In this document: positions 1-9,700 of the stretch, piece after piece
Position numbering within the stretch: the stretch's first letter is position 1
Layout of the letters: every line of letters begins with the position of its first letter
Assembly: GCA_025929185.1 (NCBI GenBank)
Contig: JAICMO010000001.1
Location: 1-64,000 of the forward strand
Direction: 5' to 3'
Length of the DNA stretch: 64,000 bases
From: Pseudolabrys sp.
GTDB lineage: Bacteria; Pseudomonadota; Alphaproteobacteria; Rhizobiales; Xanthobacteraceae
Made by a program: the position numbers and the translations under genes
Notes under the pieces: model-generated
What the model saw: only the letters and a program-made list of their open reading frames with translations
Database searches by the model: none
Told to the model about the DNA's origin: nothing

Positions 1-349
1 CAAATCAACCCGTGACTCTACCCATCCCTGGATGAAAGAAGGGGCTCAGGTCATGTTTATTCAGTCTCGTGCCTGCCAAAACATTCAAGTTTTTGAATTT
101 CTTTGTAAAATTTTCGGTTCACAGGGAATTGCGAACGGCGCCAACGGTTTCCAGATTCTGCCGGCAGTCTTTGGCGTTTTGCTAAGAAATTCCGCTTTTC
201 GAGTTGAGAAGAGCAGACTGGTTGGATTGAGCCCCGCGTGTCGAGTTGCAATCCGGTATCGGTCTGACTCATTACATAGACTGCGGACAGGCCGGCCTGG
301 TGTACGCGCAGCTGTTCTTCTGAAGATCCAGGCAAGATGGAGTTAGTTA

Positions 350-967
350 ATGCAAGTGGCAATTGTCGGTAAAGGAAATGTCGGAAAAGCGCTGGCGCCA
401 AATATAGCCGCAGTCGGGCATAGCGTCGTCTATGGCGTCCGAGAACCGCAAGACCCGAAATATGCGTCGGACGATGGCATCCCGCTCAAGACTGTCCGCG
501 AGGCAGTTTCGAACGCCGACATCATTATTCTCGCAATCAACTGGGCCGCGGTCGACAACGTGCTCGCCGAATGTGGCGACATGGCAGGCAAGGTGCTGAT
601 CGACTGCATCAATCCGTACGATTTCCGAAATAACCTCGCGCCGCTCGTGCTGGCCGATCAGTCGGCCGCGAAGATCATCGCCGGTAAAACGGCAGCTAAA
701 GTCGTGAAGGCGTTCAATCAGGTCGGCGCGGCGGTCATGGCGGACGCCCGCAATCGCAAATCCAGGCCGCTCCAATTCATTGCATCCGATGACGAAGATG
801 CGAAGAAAAGTATTATCAAATTGGCAAACGACATTGGTTTCGATGCGCGAGACGGTGGCAGCCTCGACTATGCGCGAGAGTTGGAAGGAATGGCGCGGCT
901 GTGGATCGCACAGGCCTTTTGGCGCGGGATGGCGCCTACGACAGGCTGGTTGCTGGTCGCGGACTAG
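350..967 (+). CDS. NAD(P)-binding Rossmann protein, F420-dependent NADP reductase-like
   Basis: N-terminal MQVAIVGKGNVGKALAPNIAAVGHSVVYGVREP dinucleotide-binding motif; KVVKAFNQVG segment typical of the NADP oxidoreductase coenzyme F420-dependent family. Confidence 0.8.
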   Translation: MQVAIVGKGNVGKALAPNIAAVGHSVVYGVREPQDPKYASDDGIPLKTVREAVSNADIIILAINWAAVDNVLAECGDMAGKVLIDCINPYDFRNNLAPLVLADQSAAKIIAGKTAAKVVKAFNQVGAAVMADARNRKSRPLQFIASDDEDAKKSIIKLANDIGFDARDGGSLDYARELEGMARLWIAQAFWRGMAPTTGWLLVAD

Positions 968-1148
968 GTCACTCTTTATCGTTCTCATGCGGAAACAGGC
1001 AGGCTAACCCGTCTCGTCGACCATGATTTTTGCAATGGCTCCGACATATTGCGAAAATTGCGTCAGTGCCGTGAACGCTTTGTAAACCAGGTTATTTAAC
1101 AGCAAATTCCGCCGTTGCCGGTAAGCTTCTGTAATCAAGGAGCGTCAA

Positions 1149-3632
1149 ATGCCGGTCACGCGCGGCCAAAGAATTCAACGAGAAGACGACGAGTTAGACA
1201 TACTTCTCTCGCTGCATGCCATTGCGCTGGACGGCATGACCGACGGAATTTGCGTGCTCGACAGCGAACTCAGAATCGTACTTTTTAATTCTCGGCTGCT
1301 CGAAATTACCGGCTCGCAACCGAATTCGGTTAAGACCGGAACCTCATTGCGTGGCATACTCGAAGAGCTGAGATCGGATCAATCTGATTCATTTTCTTCG
1401 GCCGCACAAATGTGGCGGCACCTGCAAGAGGCCCTTCGGCAAAGAAAAACCTTTGAAGTCGATCGACGCAACGCGACCGGCGCTATGATTCGCATCCAGT
1501 GGCGGCCGGTCGCCGGCGACGGTTGGGTATCAACCTGGCGCCCGATTTCGGGAGAGTATTTGCAACACGACTTGGAGGCACAATTCAGCCGTCTAAGGGA
1601 AGCGTTCGCAAACAGCACGCGCGGCGCCTGCCTCTATGATGCACAGAAACGCCTGGCTGCATACAACGATCAGTATCTCAAGATATACGGATTCGAACGA
1701 GGCGACGTCAAATTGGGTATGTCCTACAAGGATATCCTCGCCCTCGCGATAAGGCGCGGGATTTACGCGGATGTGACCCCAGAGGATCTGCTCCAAAGTC
1801 GCGACGCATTATTCACGACGGAGCCCGCGACGCGAAGCATCAACTTGACCGACGGCCGCGTTGTCCAACTCACGGTTCATCCAATCGGCGAGGACGGATG
1901 GGCGTGCGATTACGAGGACATCACAATACGCGTGCGTCACGAGCGGGAATTGCAGGAGCACAATCAACTGCTCGACGCGGTGCTGTCGCACATGACTCAC
2001 GGATTGTGCGCATATGATCAAAATCTCCGTGTTATCGCCGTTAATCGGCGTTACCTCGAAATTTATGGATTGACCGAGGCCGAAGCGCGTCCAGGCACCT
2101 CATTGCTCGATTTGATGGCGGGAAGCATTGCCCATGGAGTTCACCGCCCCGGCATAACCGCGGAAGAAATGTTCCTGGATTTCAAGGCTCGCTTAATCGA
2201 GAACAAGGAGCCGGTTCTTCACCGCACGTTGGCGAACGGCCGGATTATAGCCGTTCGCCATCAGCCCATGGCAAACGGGGGCTGGGTTGGCACGTATGAA
2301 GACGTTACCGAACGTGCGCAGGCTGAAGAAAACATTTCGCGTATGGCGCGGCATGACGCGCTGACCGGACTGCCAAATCGCGTTCTGTTCCGTGAGCAGA
2401 TGTCCGAGGGCTTGGCTCGGGTGGAAAGCTACAACGGCACGATGGCAGTCATGTACCTCGATCTCGACAATTTCAAGACGATCAACGATTCGCTGGGACA
2501 TCCGACGGGCGACAAGCTTTTGCAGGAGGTGGCGTCCCGACTCGGCGCCGCGGTTGGCAGGGGAGATACGATTGCGCGGCTCGGCGGCGATGAGTTCGCC
2601 ATTTTGCATCCTGTCGAGGATGACAACGATATCGATCTCCTCGCGCGGCGGCTGATCAATTCGGTTTCGGATCCCATTCTTGTTGACGATCACGAGCTGA
2701 ATACCAGCATCAGTATCGGGATTGCCATCGCCCCGGACCACGGGAATTCGAGCAATCAGCTGATGAAGTCCGCCGATCTCGCGCTCTATCGCGCGAAGGC
2801 GCAGGGTCGCAACAATTATAAATTCTTTGAGCCGGCCATGGACGTCCAATTACAAGCGCGTCGGGCCCTCGAAACCGATTTGCGCCGCGCTCTTTCTGCC
2901 GGAGAGTTTCATCTGGTCTATCAGCCGCAGATCAGCCTCGCTACAAACAAACCGGTCGCAATTGAGGCTCTGCTGCGTTGGAATCATCCCGAACGAGGAC
3001 TGGTGGAGCCTGCAGAATTTATTCCGGTGGCGGAAGAAACCGGCTTGATCGTGCCGCTCGGCCAGTGGGCGCTTCGGCAGGCTTGTTCTGACGCCGCGCG
3101 GTGGCCATCCGGCATCAGGGTAGCGGTCAATCTGTCGCCGGCGCAATTCCGCCCCCGTGGGCTCGTGTCGATGGTTACGCAAATCTTGGCGGCGACAGGC
3201 TTGCCGGCCCACCGGCTTGAATTGGAGATAACCGAAGCATTGCTCATGCAGCAGGACGAAAGCAGCGTGAACGCGCTGCATCAGCTTCGTGCGCTTGGTC
3301 TGCGGATTGCAATGGATGACTTCGGAACGGGCTATTCATCGCTGAGCTACTTGCGAAGCTTTCCCTTCGACAAGATCAAGATCGACCAATCATTTGTTGC
3401 CGGCGGCAGCAAGCGGCTGCAGAGCGAAGCAATTGTCCGCGCTGTCGCGGAGCTTGGGTTGAGCCTTGGAATTGAAACGACCGCTGAGGGAATCGAAACG
3501 GACGAGCAACTAGACCTCGTGCGTCGCGCAGGATGCGCCAACTGGCAGGGATATCTCGCGGGACAGCCCTGCGGAGAATCGGAGATTGTCAAAGTGATCA
3601 CGCGGTTGAGCCGGAATGCGGCCGCCGCCTAG
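1149..3632 (+). CDS. PAS-domain bifunctional diguanylate cyclase/phosphodiesterase (GGDEF-EAL)
   Basis: RLGGDEFAIL GGDEF motif, AIEALLRWNHPERG and DDFGTGYSSLSYLRSFPFDKIKIDQSF EAL motifs, three PAS-like repeats in the N-terminal half. Confidence 0.95.
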   Translation: MPVTRGQRIQREDDELDILLSLHAIALDGMTDGICVLDSELRIVLFNSRLLEITGSQPNSVKTGTSLRGILEELRSDQSDSFSSAAQMWRHLQEALRQRKTFEVDRRNATGAMIRIQWRPVAGDGWVSTWRPISGEYLQHDLEAQFSRLREAFANSTRGACLYDAQKRLAAYNDQYLKIYGFERGDVKLGMSYKDILALAIRRGIYADVTPEDLLQSRDALFTTEPATRSINLTDGRVVQLTVHPIGEDGWACDYEDITIRVRHERELQEHNQLLDAVLSHMTHGLCAYDQNLRVIAVNRRYLEIYGLTEAEARPGTSLLDLMAGSIAHGVHRPGITAEEMFLDFKARLIENKEPVLHRTLANGRIIAVRHQPMANGGWVGTYEDVTERAQAEENISRMARHDALTGLPNRVLFREQMSEGLARVESYNGTMAVMYLDLDNFKTINDSLGHPTGDKLLQEVASRLGAAVGRGDTIARLGGDEFAILHPVEDDNDIDLLARRLINSVSDPILVDDHELNTSISIGIAIAPDHGNSSNQLMKSADLALYRAKAQGRNNYKFFEPAMDVQLQARRALETDLRRALSAGEFHLVYQPQISLATNKPVAIEALLRWNHPERGLVEPAEFIPVAEETGLIVPLGQWALRQACSDAARWPSGIRVAVNLSPAQFRPRGLVSMVTQILAATGLPAHRLELEITEALLMQQDESSVNALHQLRALGLRIAMDDFGTGYSSLSYLRSFPFDKIKIDQSFVAGGSKRLQSEAIVRAVAELGLSLGIETTAEGIETDEQLDLVRRAGCANWQGYLAGQPCGESEIVKVITRLSRNAAAA

Positions 3633-3671
3633 GGCATGATTGCTTTGGATTGAATCGTCTCAATGTCTTCG

Positions 3672-3748
3672 GCGTCACCCGCGGGCTTGACCCGCGGATC
3701 CATCTCCTTCGTAAAGATGGATTGCCGGATCAAGTCCGGCAATGACGC
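3672..3748. repeat. Intergenic palindromic repeat element
   Basis: Nested inverted repeats: CCGCGGG-cttga-CCCGCGG, ATCCATCT-ccttcgtaa-AGATGGAT, ATTGCCGG-atcaagt-CCGGCAAT, bounded by GCGTCA/TGACGC. Confidence 0.8.
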
Positions 3749-3825
3749 TGCGGCGAGCGGCGCTTCCGTTGTAAGCGATCATGCTCTAGGGCAGTGTTTG
3801 CTTAAGCCGCAAGCAGAGCCTGCCG

Positions 3826-5736
3826 CTAATCTTCCAGATTGGGCTTGGCCATATCCTCAGCCAGAACCCGTCCCGCCTTTTTGCTTACGATATAATCTTC
3901 CAAGGCCAGCAGATCGATATTGGTTGAAAGAAAACATCGGATTGCATCCTCGGGGGTGCATACGATGGGCTCGCCGCGCACGTTGAATGACGTATTCAAC
4001 ACCACCGGAATTCCTGTCCGGCTGCCGAAAGCGGCAATGACCTTCCAGAACGAACCGTTGATGTGGCGTTCGACCGTCTGAATGCGCGCGGATCCATCGA
4101 AGTGAACGACGGCCTTGACCTTCTCGCGCCCGGCAGCACGAGCGGGCACGACAAATTCCATGAAATTCGAACGGCCGACGCCGTCCATATCGAAATATTC
4201 ATCCGCAATCTCGGCAAGCGCGGCGGGGGCGAATGGCCTGAACTCCTCGCGAAGCTTCACGCGCTGGTTGACGATCTCGCGCATGTCGGCGCTACGCGGA
4301 TCCGCCAGAATGCTGCGATTTCCGAGCGCTCGCGGCCCGAACTCCATTCGGCCGCGAAACCATCCAACGACCTTACCTTCGATCAATGCGTCTGCAACGA
4401 CTTCCTCGATATGATCCGCTCGATGGAAATTCAGCTTTTCCGCGTTCGTTTGAAGGGCTTCGAGGACCCGTTCATTGTCATAAGCGGGGCCCAAACTCAT
4501 CGACGCCACGGCTTTATGTAGCGGAGGGCGCTTCAAAACATGATGATACACATATTGCGCGGCGCCGACGCTCGCTCCGTCGTCGCCGGAGGCAGGAAAG
4601 ACGTACGTTTGCTTGAACATGCCGGAGCGGGCGAGCTTGCCCGTCATGACGACATTGAGGGCGACGCCTCCCGAGAGGCAAATTCGATCGACATCATGGT
4701 TTTTCTTTAGCTGTTCCAGCCTGCAAAAGACTGCTTCTTCAAGTCCGGCCTGCAACGCAGCTGCAATGTCCATTTCGCGCTGCGTAACGGCTTCGGCATA
4801 TCCTCGCGGCGGTCCGAACAAGCTTTTTACATGCTCGCCGAAATCGTCCCGTAACAAGACCGTCGTTCTGCACGATCCATCGGCTGCTGTTTCGAGCAAT
4901 CCGTCGATCTCTTTCCGGTAGGTCTTCGGATTGCCGTAAGACGCGAGCCCCATGACCTTGTACTCGCCGTCTAAGGGCCTGAAACCCAAAAAGGCGGTCA
5001 TCATCATGTACAACACGCCCAGCGAGCCCGGCAGCATGGTTTCTTCTACGAGCTCGATGCCGCCGGCCGTCCCAATCGCGAAAATCGAGCTCGACTTTTC
5101 GCCGAATCCGTCAATGGTGAAGATGCCGGCCTCCGGATATCCGGAAGAATAAAATGCTGAAGCGGCATGCGAGAGGTGATGCGGAACGAAATGGATCGTC
5201 GGCTTTTGCTTGCGCTCTCCGAACAGTTCATCGATTTCCGCTAAAATGCTCTCATTCGATACGGTGCCGTTGTAGACAGCGCGGTAGCCGGAAATCACCC
5301 GATCTTTGATTTTGCTCGACAGATAAGGCTCAACCGCTTGTATCCTTTGCGCCAGAGCCGCATCGTTGAAATCGCAATAAAAGGCGAGGTGATCGACATC
5401 CTCGATGCCGGCGCCGTTTTGCGAAAGACAAAATTCAACCGACCGGCGCGGAGGTAATATTTTGCCCCCCGCGGCCGTCGAATGCTTGAAACGGTTGAAA
5501 CGCTCCTCAGCAGCTGCCGCGGTTAATTGACCGTCGCGCAAGACGGCGGCCGCGCTATCGTGGCCGACCCCGTCAAGCGGGAAAAGGTTAAGCGGCAAGT
5601 CTTCGACATCCTCTCCAAACGAGGTAATCGAGTCGAAAATAAGGGGATGAGATTGTGAATGGCGGAGCCGCGACTGCAGTTTGTGGCCCGATTTCCATCC
5701 GTGCCTTTGGTGGCCAGCATAGCCTAGGATGAGCAT
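3826..5736 (-). CDS. Carbamoyltransferase, NodU/TobZ family
   Basis: HDSAAAVLRDGQLTAAAAEERFNRFKHS, VPHHLSHAASAFYSSGY, RGRMEFGPRALGNRSILADPR, VLNTSFNVRGEPIVCTPEDAIRCF motifs. Confidence 0.92.
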   Translation of the reverse strand: MLILGYAGHQRHGWKSGHKLQSRLRHSQSHPLIFDSITSFGEDVEDLPLNLFPLDGVGHDSAAAVLRDGQLTAAAAEERFNRFKHSTAAGGKILPPRRSVEFCLSQNGAGIEDVDHLAFYCDFNDAALAQRIQAVEPYLSSKIKDRVISGYRAVYNGTVSNESILAEIDELFGERKQKPTIHFVPHHLSHAASAFYSSGYPEAGIFTIDGFGEKSSSIFAIGTAGGIELVEETMLPGSLGVLYMMMTAFLGFRPLDGEYKVMGLASYGNPKTYRKEIDGLLETAADGSCRTTVLLRDDFGEHVKSLFGPPRGYAEAVTQREMDIAAALQAGLEEAVFCRLEQLKKNHDVDRICLSGGVALNVVMTGKLARSGMFKQTYVFPASGDDGASVGAAQYVYHHVLKRPPLHKAVASMSLGPAYDNERVLEALQTNAEKLNFHRADHIEEVVADALIEGKVVGWFRGRMEFGPRALGNRSILADPRSADMREIVNQRVKLREEFRPFAPAALAEIADEYFDMDGVGRSNFMEFVVPARAAGREKVKAVVHFDGSARIQTVERHINGSFWKVIAAFGSRTGIPVVLNTSFNVRGEPIVCTPEDAIRCFLSTNIDLLALEDYIVSKKAGRVLAEDMAKPNLED

Positions 5737-5922
5737 ATCACCTCAACAAGAGACGTTATTGCCGATTGCAAAATGTAATGCTGTTTACCAATCGGAGCAT
5801 TTTATCGACTTGTCATCTTTAATTCGGTACAGGGGATGGGTTAAAATTTTACATTAACGGATGGGGCCTGCCGGCCCTCTTAAGGTTTTCGGGCCGCCGA
5901 ACCGCAAGCGGGGATCCCATCT

Positions 5923-6897
5923 ATGGGTAATGGGGGCAGTAACGCCGGGGGGATGGACGGCGCAGAGAACAGTCTACTGCTGCCTATTCTGAGTTCGGCC
6001 ACGGCCAGCGTCATCACCGGCACCGCGCTAGCCACGACCCGGTACGTCGTATCGCAGACGGACGGCTTGTCGGTCGCGATGCTGCGCTATGCCTTGGCTG
6101 CCGCGTGCTTGTTGGCGTTGTCGCTGGCCTTTTACCGGGTTCATGTGGCGAAGAAAGATTTCGTTATCATCGCTATTTTCGGGGTGCTCTACTTTTGCAT
6201 TTTCCCATGGTGCATCAGCGTGGCAATGCAGTTTGTCACCGCATCCAGCGGCGCGATCGTGCTGACCTGTACACCGGCGATAACCCTCGTTCTAGCGACG
6301 CTGCAAGGCAGCGAGAATTGGTCGAAACGAAAGGTCCTCGGAGTTCTCTTGGCGATTTTCGGGGCCGCGGTTGCGGTCGGCCACGGGGCGGCCGATTTCA
6401 ATGGAGTCGGCTGGTTCGGCTACGCGCTGATGATCTTTGCGACACTCTGCGGCGCCGTCTATGCGGTATTCTCAAAGCCTTATCTCGCCAAATACCCGCC
6501 TGTTCTGGTCACCGCGATCGCGATGGTGGCGGGGGCGACGGCGCTTTTCGCGTCGTGGCTGGTCTTGGATTTTCCGACAGGGATGCCTCACTTGACGCCT
6601 CTAGGGTGGCTCGGGATTCTTTATATCGGCGTCGGGGGCGGTGCTTTGTCTTTCTTCCTTTACGCCTGGTCGCTCGGCCGCACCGCCCCGACCGCGACCA
6701 TGATATCTCTGCCGCTCAACCCGATTGCCGCAATTCTCGCCGGCGCAGTGGCTCTGAACGAGCATATTACGCCGGCGCTTTTCATCGGATTTTGCTTCGT
6801 CGTCTCGGGTATGTATCTCGTGGTCAGCCGCAAAGATGGCGGTGGAATGAAAGCCACCGAGGCTAAGGAGAGGATTCATGAAATTCCTCTTGCTTAG
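5923..6897 (+). CDS. DMT superfamily (EamA) transporter
   Basis: About ten hydrophobic helices in two repeated halves; PLNPIAAILAGAVALNEHITPALFIGFCFVVSGMYLV is a typical EamA C-terminus. Confidence 0.88.
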   Translation: MGNGGSNAGGMDGAENSLLLPILSSATASVITGTALATTRYVVSQTDGLSVAMLRYALAAACLLALSLAFYRVHVAKKDFVIIAIFGVLYFCIFPWCISVAMQFVTASSGAIVLTCTPAITLVLATLQGSENWSKRKVLGVLLAIFGAAVAVGHGAADFNGVGWFGYALMIFATLCGAVYAVFSKPYLAKYPPVLVTAIAMVAGATALFASWLVLDFPTGMPHLTPLGWLGILYIGVGGGALSFFLYAWSLGRTAPTATMISLPLNPIAAILAGAVALNEHITPALFIGFCFVVSGMYLVVSRKDGGGMKATEAKERIHEIPLA

Positions 6898-8488
6898 CAA
6901 CGTCAACGTACAACCGCTCGTGTCGGCGCTTAAGCCGTTCGAAGTTGTTCCGGGGGCTTACAACAGCATGCTCTCGGAGCTTTCGATTGCAAATTCGCGC
7001 GCCTCAGCAAGCGAGATCAGCCACGTTATCTCCGTCTTCGATAGCGATAGCCTGATGGGAGATGCTTTTTACGGCGGCGGGAAGCCAGGCCAGTGCGACA
7101 CGTTTCTCGACGCGCTTGAGCAATTTTGCTCCCGGCACCCCGAAAAGATCGTTGTCGCAAACTCGTTTTGCCTGAGTTCGTCTCGTTGGCTCAGCTTTGC
7201 GGATCTGACTCACGCCGATTCGATCAAGTGCCTCGAGGCATCGCTCAATCAGCGGCTGATCGCGATCGCAAAGGAGCATTCGAATCTGGTTGTTTTCGAC
7301 ATGGAGCTTCTGTTTCGCCGCCATGGCGAAGATGCGCTGATATCGAACGCGATGTGGTATGCAGGCCGCATAAGATACACCGCACGCATGTTCGAGTTGC
7401 TTTCCGCCTCGATTCGCGGCGCGCTTGCGGCGCACGCTCAACAGAGTCGAAAAGTGCTCATTCTCGACCTCGACAACACGTTGTGGGGTGGCGTCGTCGG
7501 AGAGCTTGGCTGCCACGGAATAGCGCTGGGCGAGGACGGCACGGCGCGCTGCTATCGCGATTTCCAGCGCTCGCTAAAAGCGCTTCAACGAACCGGCATC
7601 TTGCTTGTCATTGCGAGCAAGAACAACGAGTCCGACGTCGACGAGGTCTTTGAGCGCAACTCGTCGATGCTATTAAAGCGCGAGGACTTTGCCGCCGTTT
7701 GTGCGAATTGGCGTCCCAAAGTGGAGAACATTTCGGAAGTCGCCCAACTGCTAAATCTCGGAACCGAGAGCTTTGTTTTTATCGATGACAATCCGGTAGA
7801 ACGGGAAGCGATCCGCAAATTCATGCCCGAGATTGCGGTGCCCGAATTTCCCGATCGTGTCGAGAATTTGCAAACGTGGTTCGTGCGGGAGGTGGTGCCC
7901 GTCTATTTCGGGAAATATGCAATTACCACCGAGGACAGGGCGAAGACGGAGCAATACCGCGCCAACATGGCTCGGAAAAAACTGGCGCAGAGTTTCGACC
8001 TAGACGGCTATTTGGCCGAGCTCGGCATCGAGTGCGATATTCGCATCGATTCAGGAGCGGACTTGGTTCGCGCCGCTCAGATGACGCAAAAGACGAACCA
8101 GTTCAATCTCACGACGCGGCGCTACACGGTAGCCGACCTTGCGCGTTTTGTTGAAAGTGCCGAGCATGCGGTGTTGATGCTCGACTACCGGGATCGTTTC
8201 GGCGATGAGGGCTCCGTTGGACTTGCGATTCTTGATCTTGGCCAAGGGCAGATCGATACGTTTTTGGCGAGTTGCCGTGTGATTGGTCGCAAAGTTGAGG
8301 ATCACTTGCTGGATAAAGCTATCCAGCTTTGCCGCGGCCGAGGTTTCAGCAGAATTATCGGGGAATACATCCCCTCGCGAAAGAACGAGATTGCCGCCTC
8401 GTTTTATGAAGATCACGGATTCAAGCTGGTGACGAGACATCCGAACGGAAGCATTACGTACGAAAAGGCGATCGATGCAGAATACTAA
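6878..8488 (+). CDS. HAD-IIIC family phosphatase, FkbH-like (glyceryl-ACP forming type)
   Basis: KVLILDLDNTLWGGVVGELG, LLVIASKNNESDVDEVFE, FVFIDDNPVEREAIR HAD-IIIC motifs; C-terminal GNAT-like segment SFYEDHGFKLV. Confidence 0.93.
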   Translation: MKFLLLSNVNVQPLVSALKPFEVVPGAYNSMLSELSIANSRASASEISHVISVFDSDSLMGDAFYGGGKPGQCDTFLDALEQFCSRHPEKIVVANSFCLSSSRWLSFADLTHADSIKCLEASLNQRLIAIAKEHSNLVVFDMELLFRRHGEDALISNAMWYAGRIRYTARMFELLSASIRGALAAHAQQSRKVLILDLDNTLWGGVVGELGCHGIALGEDGTARCYRDFQRSLKALQRTGILLVIASKNNESDVDEVFERNSSMLLKREDFAAVCANWRPKVENISEVAQLLNLGTESFVFIDDNPVEREAIRKFMPEIAVPEFPDRVENLQTWFVREVVPVYFGKYAITTEDRAKTEQYRANMARKKLAQSFDLDGYLAELGIECDIRIDSGADLVRAAQMTQKTNQFNLTTRRYTVADLARFVESAEHAVLMLDYRDRFGDEGSVGLAILDLGQGQIDTFLASCRVIGRKVEDHLLDKAIQLCRGRGFSRIIGEYIPSRKNEIAASFYEDHGFKLVTRHPNGSITYEKAIDAEY

Positions 8489-8702
8489 GTTGCAGACGGC
8501 AATTGAGATTGTTGTAAAGGCGCTCGACGTTCCCCCAGATGATATCGGACCTGAGTCCTCGATCGAGAACACTCCGGCTTGGGATTCGATGGGGCACATG
8601 AGCGTGTGCCTGGAGTTTGAGCGGCGCTACGGGAAGGCACTCGCGCTCGAGAACATTATAGCGACGGCGAGCGTTCGCGACCTGGCGGCGATGATTCCTT
8701 GA
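8475..8702 (+). CDS. Acyl carrier protein (stand-alone)
   Basis: 75 aa; phosphopantetheine-site-like WDSMGHMSVCLEFERRYG; overlaps the FkbH-like gene by 14 nt. Confidence 0.9.
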   Translation: MQNTKLQTAIEIVVKALDVPPDDIGPESSIENTPAWDSMGHMSVCLEFERRYGKALALENIIATASVRDLAAMIP

Positions 8703-8728
8703 TGGGAGGCCCGCCGTCCGGGCGACGG

Positions 8729-9688
8729 TCAGAGGAGCGATTTCAGCCGCGCCATATCGATGTTGCCGCCGCTGACCACGCAGCAAACGGAGCTTCCTGC
8801 GGGCAAATTCAGGTTGCCATGGACAAGCGCGGCAACGGGAGCGGCCCCTGCGCCTTCGCTCAGGCATTTGCAGCGCATGAGCAGCAACCTCATTGCATCG
8901 ACGATTTGCTCGTCCGACACGAGAGCCACCGACGCGACGTAATCGCGCACGATCGGGAATGTTCGTTCGCCGGCAAACGGCGCACCCAACCCGTCGGCGA
9001 TGGTTTGCACCTTATCGATCTCGACCGGCTTTCCAGCTTCCAGGCTGCGCGTCATCGCCGCCGCGCCTGTAGGCTCGACGCCGATGACCTTGGCACGCCC
9101 GTTCAGAGCATTGCGCGCCAGCGCAATGCCGCCGATCAGGCCGCCGCCGCCGATACCGACAACAATCGCGTCGAGATTGGGCAGGTCGGCGAGAATCTCG
9201 AGGCCAAGCGATGCGTGACCCTGCATGAGATCGTCGTCGTCGAACGCGGAGACGAAAGTAAGGTTCTCCGCCTTCTGAATCGCCATGCAGCGTGCAACGG
9301 CTTCGGCGATGTCTCCATGCAGCACGACCTTCGCCCCATAGCCGCGGGTCGCTTCCGCTTTGCTGGCGCTCGCAGCCTCGGGCATCACGACGGTGACCGG
9401 CGTTTTGGTGATCAAACCGGCATAGGCGAGCCCCTGCGCGGCATTGCCTGCCGAAAACGTGATCGCGCCTCGCGCGCGTTCATCCGGCCTGAGCGTCAGC
9501 AGCTTTGCCAACATGCCGCGCGGCTTGAACGAGCCCGTCTTCTGGAACAGCTCGGCTTTCAGATAAACGTCGTAGCCGGTGAGCTTGCTCAGGAACTCGG
9601 AGTGAACGAGAGGGGTGCGATGGAGATAAGGTGCGATGCGGCGCGCAATGTCTTCAAGTTTTTCGAAGCTCGGTTCCGCCCGGGGCAT
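8729..9688 (-). CDS. Threonine/serine dehydratase-like PLP enzyme
   Basis: KTGSFKPRGML PLP-lysine motif, VGIGGGGLIGGIALA glycine-rich phosphate loop. Confidence 0.92.
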   Translation of the reverse strand: MPRAEPSFEKLEDIARRIAPYLHRTPLVHSEFLSKLTGYDVYLKAELFQKTGSFKPRGMLAKLLTLRPDERARGAITFSAGNAAQGLAYAGLITKTPVTVVMPEAASASKAEATRGYGAKVVLHGDIAEAVARCMAIQKAENLTFVSAFDDDDLMQGHASLGLEILADLPNLDAIVVGIGGGGLIGGIALARNALNGRAKVIGVEPTGAAAMTRSLEAGKPVEIDKVQTIADGLGAPFAGERTFPIVRDYVASVALVSDEQIVDAMRLLLMRCKCLSEGAGAAPVAALVHGNLNLPAGSSVCCVVSGGNIDMARLKSLL

Positions 9689-9700
9689 GACACAAAAGAC

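Noticed and set aside
57-401. Overlapping ORFs 32-346 (+) and 57-401 (-) at the window start
   Set aside because: Neither has a recognisable motif, and they overlap each other and the 350-967 gene; insufficient support.
3826-8702. Canonical nodulation (nod) locus suggested by the NodU-like carbamoyltransferase and the NodB-like deacetylase at 50907
   Set aside because: No nodA/nodC/nodD-like genes seen; these families are widespread outside nodulation and the two genes are 45 kb apart.
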